This document shows, in pieces, positions 24,701 through 36,700 of a stretch of 64,000 nt of DNA. The stretch is from Patiria miniata (Eukaryota > Echinodermata > Asteroidea > Valvatida > Asterinidae), in contig NW_024037063.1 of assembly GCF_015706575.1 (NCBI RefSeq), positions 9,486,927 to 9,550,926 on the forward strand, in the 5' to 3' direction. The notes below the pieces were generated by a model, which saw only the letters and a list, made by a program, of their open reading frames with translations, did not search any database and was not told the DNA's origin. A program made the position numbers and the translations under genes. The first letter of the stretch is position 1, and each line of letters starts with the position of its first letter.

Positions 24701-27700
24701 GTTGTTCTGGTTTTCACTGCAACTGTTGTCGGTTGCAGACGTCAGTATGAGCGACAGTTTCAAAGGTTAGTGTTGTCACTTCGGGTGAGGTTGATTTCCC
24801 GGGACTTAACGCTGACAAGTCCCTGGAGGCAGAGAATCAATTACTGCAATGGGAGGTTCAACAGTTGAAAGCTGAGCTACGGCGGAACTTCCGAAAGGGA
24901 AAAACTTCGAGCACGCCTGCTGAAGAGGGTCGTGTTCGGTCTGAGGTTGATTCGGAGATCAATTTCAGGTTGCCGAGGGAAACCTCGGGGTATGCTTCAT
25001 TTGAGGGTGAACCCAAAGGAGGTTTGGCTAAACCTGGTGGGGCGAACCTTAGTACCAGTACACCACAGGGAAAGTCTTCGCCTGGGGTCAGGTCTGGTGG
25101 TGATTTTGGACTGAGTCCAGTCACAAATCCGTTTGTAGGGGCTGTTGCGAGTGATGCTCGGACGCTGCATGCGGACTTAATGAGTTTTGCGACACGACCG
25201 CCAACGAGGTGTACTAGCAACCTCACAGAGAGTTGCAGTGACGCTGAAGCAGTTCCTTGGAAACTCACGAGGGAGCCGCGGGTAGTTGGTGAGGTTAATT
25301 GTCCGGGGTCTGTGAGTGGGACGTCACGTCGCCCTCACATTGTGCCAGACAGGTATGACGGGAAGGTTGTTTGGAATGAGTATTTCAGGCATTTTGAATC
25401 CTGTCGGGAAGTGAATGGTTGGACCGATTTGCAGGCTGTCAAGTACTTGTCCGCAAGTTTACAGGGTAGTGCACTGAGGTTGATTGGTGAGGGTGCACCG
25501 TCTGGTCGCGTGCACACCTATGGTGAGCTTGTGAAGTTGTTACAGCAGAGGTTTGGTCATAGTCAACAAGCTGAGAACTTTTTGGTGGATTTACGGCATC
25601 GTCGGCAGAAACCAAAGGAGACTCTTCGTGAGTTGGGTCAGGCTATTAGAGAGTTGACGGTGAAGGCTTATCCTGAGATACAGGAAGAAGCCAGGGATAG
25701 GCTTGCCAAGAATCATTTCATGGATGCTGTAGAGAGTCAGTCAGTGCGGGAGGGCATTCACCGAGCCCGTCCAAGAGGTCTTGATGAAGCTGTTAGGGCG
25801 GCACTGGAAACTGAGAATTTTGAAAGAGTTGAGCAGCAGCGGAGGCAAGATAGCAAGCCGACCAAGTTTGCGAGAGCACTCGACAGTAGTCCGGAGGATA
25901 GGCTTGAGGAGATGGGGCATGCCATCGAAAAGAGGGTGTGTTCCATGGTCGAGTCATTGTTTTCTGAGTTGTCGAAGCAGAAGCAAAGTGATAAAATTGA
26001 GATGGTAGTGTCTCCGTCGAAATCACCTAAAACTCCTAAGAAGGAGCGAGGTGGTCTGAGGTGTTATAACTGCGGTGAACCAGGTCATTTCCGGCGAGCA
26101 TGTAAGGGGCTGCGGCCGAAGCAAGGTTACAAGCAGGGAAACGCCGTCCAGCCGACCGGCGGGCTCGCGGGCAGGCTGGAAAGTTCACAGAGCCCACAGG
26201 AGGTTGTAGTCAGAAGAGACCCTCAGGTGGGGCAAGCGACCAAGTAGTGGTCGCAGGCCCCATGGGTGGGGGAAAGGCAAAATATGGTTTGTTCGTGGAT
26301 GGAACGATACGGGGCACCAAGTGTAGGTTTCTCATCGATACCGGGTCGACCGACACTGTGGTGAGCAGCATAGTGTATCACCAAATTCCACGGGAACAGA
26401 GACCAATTTTGGAGACAGGACTGAAGGTGGAGCAAGTTGATGGTAGTCCGTTGGCAGTGGTTGGGGCTGCCTGGGTGGAGGTACAGATAGGGAAGACAGT
26501 AGCCACTGCGAAGGTGATCTTTGCCGATGTCCCGTATTCAGGAATTCTGGGGATGAATTTCCTGTTGCCCTTGGGTGCGAGTTTGGATCTGCAATCTCTT
26601 CAACTGAGGTTAAATGGTGAGCACATTAAATGCACTAATAGTGCTGGTGAGTCGTTTGTGGGGAGGGTAATTGTCACTGAGACTACGGAGATTCCCTCTG
26701 GCCATGAGGCTGTGGTGCCCGGCACCATTTCAAGGTTGTGTGAGGTTGTTGAGGGTCCTGTTCTTGTTGAGCCTGTGGAGGGTGGCGGTGAGTTAGCACA
26801 GCGAGGTTTAGTCCTTGCTAGGTCACTGGTTGAGGGTGACTTGGACGTGTTGCCGCTACGGGTGCTTAACCCTTGTAGGGAGAAGCGCGTCGTGCGGCGG
26901 GGTACCACCGTAGGGATGGTTTGTCAGGCTGAGGTTGACCGTGGTCATGATATTCCCTGTAGAAGAAGCGAGGTTGAGCGTAACCTCCCTAAACATCTAC
27001 GGGACCTGTACAATAGAAGCGTGAGGTTTCTGAGGGATGAGGATCATCATCAGGTGATGAAGTGTCTGTCGGAGTATAATGATGTGTTTTCTCGGGGTGA
27101 GCACGATATTGGTCGGACCGAGGTTGTGGAGCATCACATTAACACGGGCGGTGCGGGGCCAATTAAAGAGAGGCCTAGGCGTCACCCGAGTTGTAATCAA
27201 CAGGAGATCATGAGGCAAGTCCGTGACCTGGAGGAGAGGGGTGTCATCGAGCCGTCGGATAGTCCTTGGGCTGCCAACGTTGTCTTGGTCAAGAAGAAAG
27301 ATGGTACGAAGCGGTTTTGTGTCGACTATAGAGGCCTGAACGCATGTACCATCAAGGATGCCTACCCTGTTCCCAGGATAGATGAGACGTTGGATGCGTT
27401 AGGGGGAGCTCAATGGTTTTCCACACTCGATTTGGCCTCGGGCTATTGGCAGGTCGCCCTTGACAAGGACGCCAGCCAGAAGTCGAGTTTTGTTGTTCGC
27501 AACGGTTTGTATAGGTGGAAATGCATGCCTTTCGGCCTTTGCAATGCTCCGGCGACATTTGAAAGACTAATGGAGAAGGTCATGGCTGGTCTCCAGTGGG
27601 ACATCCTCTTGATTTATCTTGATGATGTGATTGTCTTTGGGAAGACTGTGGAGGAAGAGGTACAGCGTCTCAGGGTTGTGTTCGAGAGACTGCGAGAGGC

Positions 27701-30700
27701 TGGACTTAAGCTGAAGCCCAGCAAGTGTAGTCTGTTTCAGCGGTCAGTAGGTTACCTTGGCCACATTGTGTCGGCCGAAGGTGTGGCAACTGATCCTGGA
27801 AAGGTGTCAGCTGTGGCCGATTGGCCGGTCCCGAAATGTGTCAAGGAAGTAAGGAGTTTTCTAGGACTTGCTTCCTACTACCGGAAGTTCATCCGGGGTT
27901 TTGCGGAAGTTGCATCTCCGCTGCATGAGTTGACAGGGAAGTCTAGGGAGTTTCTTTGGACAGCGGCGTGTCAACAGGCCTTTGAGGAATTGAAACAAAG
28001 ACTGCAGGAGGCTCCTGTTCTGGCTTATCCCTTGTCTGTTGGTGACTACATCTTGGATACAGATGCGAGTGGAGTTGGGATAGGGGCGGTCCTGTCCCAA
28101 GTCCAACAGGGGGAGGAGAAGGTAGTGGCCTATGCAAGCCGTAAGCTGAGCAAGGCTGAGAGAAACTATTGCGTCACGAGGCAAGAGCTGCTGGCTGTAG
28201 TAGTTTATCTCAAACACTTCAAGCAATATCTGTATGGTCGCAAGATTACCGTGAGAACGGATCATGCTGCGTTGAGGTGGTTGCTCAACTTCAAGAATCC
28301 TGAGGGCCAGCTTGCGAGGTGGCTAGAGGTGGTTTCTGAGTATGACGTGTCAATTCAGCACAGGGCTGGACGGAAACATGCAAACGCAGATGCTCTGTCC
28401 CGCAGGCAGTGCAAGCAGTGTGGGCGTAGTGAAGACCCTGGTGAGGCGGACCCTGGTGAGGTGTCCGAAACTGTTGAGGCCTGTGAGGCTTCTACAGAGT
28501 CTGTCTCAGGAGTCTCAGAGGTTGCCGAGTCAGCAGTGAGGGGAATTCTTGCTGAGCCTCATCTATCTCAAGCGGTAGTGAGGGAGGCACAGATGGCAGA
28601 TCCCGATATGAGGTGGTTGATCGAGGCAAAGGAAGGTGCGAGGGGTCGGCCGGACTGGAGTAGTGTCTCACACACTTCCAAGGCCCATAAGACGCTTTGG
28701 TCTATGTGGGCTCAAATGGAGGTGCGGCAACAAATGCTGAGCCGGAGGTGGGAATCCAATGATGGTCGGTCAATCCGCTGGCAGTTGTTGTTGCCGGAAA
28801 AGCTCCGGAGTGATGTTCTGCAAGCACTTCATGGTGGACGGACGAGTGGTCATCTTGGCATGAGAAAAACATTGGCCAAGGTGAGGTTACGTTACTATTG
28901 GCCGAACATGACGGCCGATGTGAGGTCCTTCCTTCGATGTTGTGAATTGTGCCCCAGAGTGACAGTGGAAATGTGTGGATTCTTGTTGTTGGTTACTATT
29001 GCTCCAAGTGGATGGAGGCTTATCCACTTCCCGATGCAAGGGCGAAGTCAGTGGCATCAAAGTTTGTCACTGAGTTTGTATGCCGTTTTGGAGTCCCGCG
29101 GGAGCTTCATTCTGATCAGGGGAGCAATTTTGAGTCTGCAGTTTTTGCGGAGATGTGTAGAGTCCTAGGAATCAAGAAAACGAGGACGACGGCTTACAAC
29201 CCGAAATCTGACGGGATGGTAGAGCGTTTCAACAAAACGTTGGTTAACATTGTTTCCATGCTGATTGAGCCTAAGAGGAAGCAGAGGGACTGGGACGAGT
29301 GTCTACCCTACGCGACCTTTGCTTACCGTTGCAGTCCACAAGAATCCACCGGTGAGTCACCTAACATGATGATGTTGGGACGTGAGGTGACGTTGCCTGT
29401 TGATTTGATGGTTGAGTGTCCTGAAGTCGAGGAGGTGGTCGAGACTGATTTTGCTTGGGAGTTGCGACGTAGGTTGCAGGAGGCCCATTGCCGGGCCAGT
29501 GAGTGTCTGAAGCAGAGTGCCCGCCGACAGAAGCGAAACTACGACCGCAAGGTTGCTGGGGAAGGCCTGAAAGAGGGCCAGTTTGTTTGGTTGTTTAGCC
29601 ATTCCAGGAAGAAGGGTGTCACTCCTAAACTACAGCTACGCCGGGAGGGGCCATATTTGGTCGTGAAGAAGTTGTCCGATGTGACTTACAGGGTTCAGTT
29701 GAGGAAAGGGAGTAAGTCTCTCGTGGTTCACGCAGATAGGTTGAAGCCCTATTCTGGCGACAACTTGCAGCCGTGGGTGTATCGACCTAATAGAGTGACA
29801 GAAAGCTCTGAGGATACCGCACACGAGGTTGCTGAAATTGGGACAGCTGTAAGTGACGCACATGAGGTTGCTGCGGATGACCCTACTGTAAGTGGTGATA
29901 TGGGGCAAGATGGGATGGAGTCCGCTGCGATGCCTGAGACTCGCCCGAGCAACCAACAGGTTACAAGTAATGGACCTAACAAGGAGGTTGAGGTTTCCAG
30001 ACGATATCCAAGGAGAGAGCATAAGCTTCCGGTCAGATATCGATAGAGTAGAGGGGAAGCGCCTGAGGATCGCTCTGGTGGAGGAACGACATTCCAAGTA
30101 TGTTCACCTGGACGTACAGCGGGAGGAACGGGTCGAACTGCATAATCAGCCTGTTGATGCGGAACTGTTCACTGTGGAGCCAGCCGACTAGACATCCATC
30201 CCCCAAGAAACAAACTGTAATCTTGCCATCAAACATTCCAATGGTGTAAAATTCCTTAATTCAACTCGTGATTCTTCTAATTAAGAAAAGAGAAAAAAAG
30301 AGTATTTTTCTACCGGTGTTGAACAGGTTTAGGCTGTTATGTTTTATATAAAGTTTCTATTTTTATGCATGTGTATTTTATATAAGGTTTATGGCGTTAT
30401 GTGTTTTAAATGTATCTTCTATTTAGTGAACCTCGCGGACTATTTACTACTGTATAAGTAAACCTCAAGTGTGAGGTGTATGTTATTTTGTATAATGGAC
30501 AAGTAGTCCACACTGTTTCTAATTATGTATTTTTAAGCTGTTTAGGCCGAGGCGGCCTAAGCTTTGCTGGGCCCTATGTGGCGAAACAGCCGGTGGACTG
30601 GTGCGAGTTTACCATGGCTCGCCTGGTTCCCCGACGTCGTGCGTAGGGTATAGCGCGTAGTCAGAGATTTGTAGGCAGTCCGTCTAAAGACGCCGTTGTG

Positions 30701-33700
30701 TGAGCATCGATTAGTGGAAACTTAGCGTTGAGCTCCGAATCCGAGTAAACCTCGTGTGTAGTCGTAGAGATAGTTTGGGCAACGCGGCGTGCAAGTCAAG
30801 GGCGGATGGTGAGACTTTAGAGTAATAATTAGCAAGCTAGACCTTTTGTTGTAAGGGGAAATTAGCCTGGGTGGCTGTGGGTTGAGCTGGTGACTGGAGA
30901 CCTAAGGTTCGTGTGGTATGTGCAGCAGTATTCCCTGGTCGGGAATTGGGTTGCCTGTTGCCTGTCGACCTTTGTCGCCAGGAGTCACCTCGGGGTTATA
31001 AACCGCGCTCCGTAACCTGAGCCCAGTGATTTCTGTATGCTAGGTTGCATGTGAGGGTTACTCTGGTAAAGTCTTGATCAGTGTGTGCAGTTCATAACTT
31101 GTTGCTGTTGATCGCACTGGGTGTGCACAGTGAGGTTCTTGCCACTGTGGGATAATCTTTCTAGATAATCAACGAGGTTAATTACATAGAGCCTGGTTAG
31201 GCTGGTTGTTGTAAGCATTGTATAGTAAAAGGTTATTGTTGTGTAAGGCTTACTTTATAGGGATAAACCTAGAGCAGCGGGGAACGTTGTTCTGCGAGGT
31301 TTATTGGCCACTCATTGAACCCTAAGCTTGTGTATTTGGACCGAATAAAGAGTTGTTTCTTGTTCTCTAAGACACATGTGTAGTGAGGTTTATTGAGGTT
31401 CCCTGGTCACCTCTAGGTTGCTTGCCACGTGAATTGGTATTCCTTTAGCGTTGGTATATTTCCAACAAACGGACAGGCCTAGGACTTGAATCCTCCGTTC
31501 GTGACGTAGTCCCCCCTTATTTGCGTGTAAGCGCTCATGCGCATGTAAGGTCATTAAATATTTTTGTGGGATAGTCAGCTCTTGTTGGTGTGGGTGTAAT
31601 TCCTCATCCATAGACAAGTGAGCGCGCCACAATTCCTTAAAATGATTGCCAGATATCACTTTACATGTACAAGTTCATGCAGCATGACAAGTCAGTGAAT
31701 GTTATTACATGTACATGTTGGTATATAGTAATGTATTGCGCCTTGTGCCTTATAAGGTGTCAAAGCGCTTCACGATAATTATTATCCCTGTTCATCAGGA
31801 ATGACACCATTGTTCTGCAGCAGCTCGATACCCATTTATACTCTTAGGTGAAGAGAGGTAATCGTAGTAAAGTACCCAAGAAAACAAGCACTATGTTCCC
31901 CGTCAGGGTTCGAACCCATGTACCACGGCACATGATTCGAACACCGTAACCATATTAGACCACAGCACTCCACATTATTATTTCGTGTTAGTATGATGAA
32001 ACAGACCAGCAGATTAAATGTACAGTGTCCTTAAAACAAATAGCAACCTGGGAAATTGTAGAATATGAATTTGAAGAATGACTCAACAGTTACTATTCCT
32101 CCATCTTCAAACCATATACTAGTCACACCCCATCCCAGATTTTTAATTCACACAGAAGTGCAAGTTTTAGTATTGCGTATTCACCCATAACTGCCAGCAA
32201 GTCATACATCGTTCCAGTTCATGCTTCCTATGATGGGTACACTTGATAGCTTGAGCTACACTGGTGTGGTCTCTAATGAAGTTCTGGCCAGAAGTATTAA
32301 CTAAAACTGTCCTGTCCGTAACTGTCTCTAAGATAACACGTTTGTATGATACCACCAGGGGAGCGGCGGTTCCATCACATATAGGACAACCCCTATTCAG
32401 TATCTGGATTTCTGGATGCAGTCAATGTTCACCTACACCAAGGAAAACTCCTCAAAAGACAGATTGGAACAGAAATCCCCACCAATCTTCATAGTTGGCA
32501 CACACAGAAACAGTGTCGGTGGGGAAAATTTGCCAGAAAAAAATCGTAAAGGCTTGGTAAGTCCCACCTTTCTGTATACTTTATGTAATGACAAGTTGTG
32601 GATGCAAAAAAAATCATCCCAGTGTGTACTTAAGTACTGCCAGTGATAAATGTTTTTTTTTCTCCCTCTGATGAAAAAAGGAGTGCCAGTAGATATTTTT
32701 CAAAAAGTTGCAGCTAAATACATCACCAAAACTTTGTGGGCGATCAAAACGTTTTCAAATTATTGTTCGCACTTTCTGAATCAAAGTACTTCTGCTTGAC
32801 AAGTGAACCGATGAGGAAGTGTTAATTATTTGAATTTGCATTGTTTAAAAAGAGCACCATCTATTTTGACCTTTTCCCCCGTCTTTTGTCTGAGTGTAGG
32901 TAGCTGAGATATTTAAACGGATACGACATGAGATCCATAACAAGCCGTACTTCAGATACGTGGTTTCTGAATTCTACGCAGTAGAGAACTCTCTAGAAGA
33001 CAACCTGAAGGTATTTTAGGCCTGTTCCGATATTTAGCTGAGCAAATAAGAATACAAGCAAGTATATAAAAAAAAGTGTGAATGATCAGATATTTAACTG
33101 AATTGGGACTGACATCTGAGATCAAACTTTTATCTAACCCTTGCCTTAATTACATCATGATTACCGTAATTTTGGTAAGTTGGATATATTATAAATTGTA
33201 CCAATGACCATGGATTAGGCTCCCCCCCTCCCAAAAAGGATTTATTGAGAATGTTAAGCTCAGTATTGACAACATTCTCACAACAGTTAATACTAATTCA
33301 GTGCATTTCCTTATGTTGATTATAGTGGTCAATTAAATGTTCCTTTAGGTGAACACTTAATGAGTATTTGTCACATGACAATCTGAAATAAAAAACAGCA
33401 TGTTATAGCGCAAAGCGTTTTTTAGACTGGTATGAGGTGCTATATAAGCGCCATATTATTTGAGTTATTTTTTTATATCCTGACACAGATTGAAAAGCTA
33501 CGCCACCACATTGAGAGCATAGCAAAGAAAGAGCCTTACATGGGTGAGAGAATCCCTTTGAACTGGCTGGCGTTTGACGATGAGAAGGGAAACATAAGTG
33601 GTGGAAAACCTGTCATGACACTGAAGCAGGTACCAATATATTATGCCGAGTAGCTTATAGCACACATATTTACTTCTTCTGTGAACTAAACTCTTTCATT

Positions 33701-36700
33701 AGTCAATGAACAAAATTAAATATGTACATGCACCAAATTCTATAGGATGAACTGTGTTCCAATTTACTTGCCTCTGGCCAACAGTAACATTCATATCATG
33801 CTTGGGAACTGGATCCGTAGTTTCTATTGTAATTGCACGCAGTACCCAAGTTAATCAGATACAGTCTAGGATTAGCTATTTAAGTGGCTGACTGATGAGC
33901 CTGCCTGCTGTGGTGGAGCAGGCAGTAGTTCCCCCACCCAAATTGCATATTAAGGAAATGGGGGTATGGTGCCTCCCCCAGGCTACCCAGTGGCGTATCC
34001 AGAGAGAGGGGGGGGAGGCATGGGGCCCTTTCCCCCGCCCCTCCCTTCGTCGGAATTTTCGAACAACTATTTGTTTTAAGTACGTTTTTCAATAAATAGT
34101 TAGAGAGTTCCGACATCAAACCCCCCCCAAAAAAACACAATTAAAACCCATTACATGCGCCTTGAGAATCGGCATATATTTTCCAGTATTAATAACAATG
34201 GTCAGGTTTGAAGAGCGCACTCATTGGGAAGATGGGTACCAGCCCCCCCCCCCCCCCCCATCCCCCCCCCCCTCAAAAATATTGATGGCGATTTTTGTAT
34301 GTTTTCCCTTGCAAGTTCTCGTTCATTCATGGAAGTGGGAAAACGTACTTGTTTCATTGTACTCGATGATTATTCATCAGTTCGTAGAACAGTAAAAGAT
34401 CAGTGGTGGACAGCCGAGTTTTGTGATAATTTTACTAAAATAGACATAACTTGGAAATGGAGTATGAAAATTACGTGAAATTTTCACAATTAAAAGTCAA
34501 TAAGATGTACTTCATTCTTATGTATTTTTTAATAAAATGGAGCAAGCTGAATGTTTACAAATATTTTTGAAATTGGGTCACTTTCTTTTTGACTCACCCT
34601 GTACAGCATGTATTGTTATAGGTACAACACGGATAATTTCACGTAAAAAGTGCAAAATTACCTCCCTTGGATTTGGTTGATTTTGTTCACTGCACTTCGT
34701 GAGGTAGGTGAAAATCAGCCTACACCGTACATAAAGGATCAAATAAGGTTTTGAAAATTAAATACAACTTAAGAATAAAGGAAATATATGGCATCATGGC
34801 TTTTGGGATTTTTGCATTTTGCAATTCGATCTTGCAGTTGGTGGGTGATGTGGGAACAGAGGGATATACAAGGAATAATTCAATGTCTTCATTGTGATGC
34901 TAGGTAAAGCATGGCTTTGGGATTGAAGATGAAACTGAACTGCTGACGATGCTGAAGTTCTATCACGATCTCGGCCACATAATATACTTTGGAGGGGAAG
35001 GTGGCAAGAAAAGCCAGGCGCTGAGAGATGTGGTCATTCTGGATCCACAGTGGCTGATCGATGCCTTCAAGAAGATCCTCACTGTGAAACATCCAAGAAA
35101 CCAAGTAAGTTAATTATGCATTAGGAAGTAGAAACTTGCATTGGTCTTTCCCTGACGATGATGTGAGACTTCCTAGAATCGTCCATTTGGATCAGGTCAT
35201 CAGAGGCGTCATAACATTCCTGCTTGCGAATCCAAATTCCTTGTACTTTTATCTTCTTTCTGCCAAAGATCTTGTTTGCTGCGTGGTGCAGAGGTTTCGT
35301 CTGCTTGTGCCAATACACTAAAGGGCCTGTCACATTATATGCGATCTCATAGGAGACCTTACGGCGACCAAAACTATTTCATAAATTGAACAATCGCAGC
35401 GAGGACGCAAGAAAATGACAACTTTCTGACTCAAAGATGCTCAAGCTACGCTCATATTGTGCTCTTCCCACGCTTACGATGCGCTCAACTCGCTCTCTAT
35501 GCGCCCCTAGTGTCAAGCTCAATTACTCGATCTAGTCGCTGCCGCTGCGCTGTCACTGTGCTCACACTACGCTCTGTTCGCTGTTGATACGTCCTAGTAG
35601 CTTGCGTCACGCCCTCTATTCGACCAAAATACGCTCATGTGACGTCACTTGCGCTGTATAGATATCACGACAAAACGGTCAATAAATATTCCAGTTTCAA
35701 AATTATTCTACAAGTTCATCGGAGTCGAGTTACTTTCTCGCGTGAGTACGCGCGCGCAGCTGAAAATGTAACAAAGATATGTGGCTCTTCGTGAAAACGC
35801 AAATCTCATTTGACCTTCTTTTACAAATGTCCGTGCAGTGGGTTTTGTACTCGTTCAAAGGGCCAAAATGTATGTGGCTCTTTGTGAAAACGCAAAATTC
35901 ATTTATCGAGATTTTGGCCCCTTGCAACATTAATGTAACTTGATAGTTAATTATGTTTTGCCTACAAAAACATGTCTAAATGGTTAAGTACATTGTTTTA
36001 AAGCAAAATATTGAAAAAAAATCAAAATCGAAAAAATGATAATTTTTGACATATATGGCTCTTTGTGAAAACGGTGACGATATAAGATTGCAGACAGTGT
36101 GACAGGGCCTTAAGCGTCAGGCACCCATTGAAGCTAGCAGATATTGACGAGCCAGCACCTTTTTGCCGGGGGCTGCTCAGCTTGGGGCGGTAACTGGATA
36201 TTAGTATACAAATAATGAATGTTTGTGAGTGCAATGGTAAGAATAATTTCATGAGGTGACAGATGAAATGTTTCATTCCACGAGGCAAAGCCGAGTGGAA
36301 TGGAACATTTCATCTGTCACCGAATGAAATTATTCTTACCATTGCATGAACGTGAAACATTCATTATTTGTTTTATAAAACACCTGAATAAATCCTTGTT
36401 ATCGGAGTGGTTGACTTTAATAGACATTTTATTTAGGTTCAAAACTGTTTAAAAGTTCGACAAGTTCATCATATTTAATTTATGCAAACTGTTCAACAGG
36501 TTAAACACAATCATATTCAATTTATCTTGATTTTTAACAGCGCCAGCAGCAGTGACACCGTGCAATGGAAGTTCTATTCACCGTGCAATAGAACTTCCAT
36601 TGCACTATGCGCTGCGCGCCGTGTGTTGGGACGAATAATTCAATGACATGTGATCAACGATCCACCAATCAGATGACGGGTATTTATTTAGGTGTTGTAT

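Larger units (their letters stand above)
23508..31631 (+). mobile_element. LTR retrotransposon 1, Ty3/gypsy type, 8.1 kb
   Basis: Two LTRs of 1055 bp flank gag and pol in the order protease, reverse transcriptase, RNase H, integrase. That order marks Ty3/gypsy. The LTRs differ at about four positions by eye, so the insertion is recent. Ends are TGTGGCG and CGCCACA. I find no exact short target duplication: flanks are AATAC and ATTCC, though CCTTAAAAT occurs 2 bp before and 3 bp after the element. It lies in a ROCO intron in the gene's orientation. The integrase is damaged, so this copy is not autonomous. Confidence 0.95.

Noticed and set aside
29892..30191. A separate small gene after pol in retrotransposon 1.
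   Set aside because: Most of it overlaps the pol tail in another frame and no envelope, signal peptide or other motif is visible.
24932..30236. Many additional open frames overlapping gag and pol of retrotransposon 1, several on the minus strand.
   Set aside because: They are shadows of the well-supported gag and pol frames and have no motifs.
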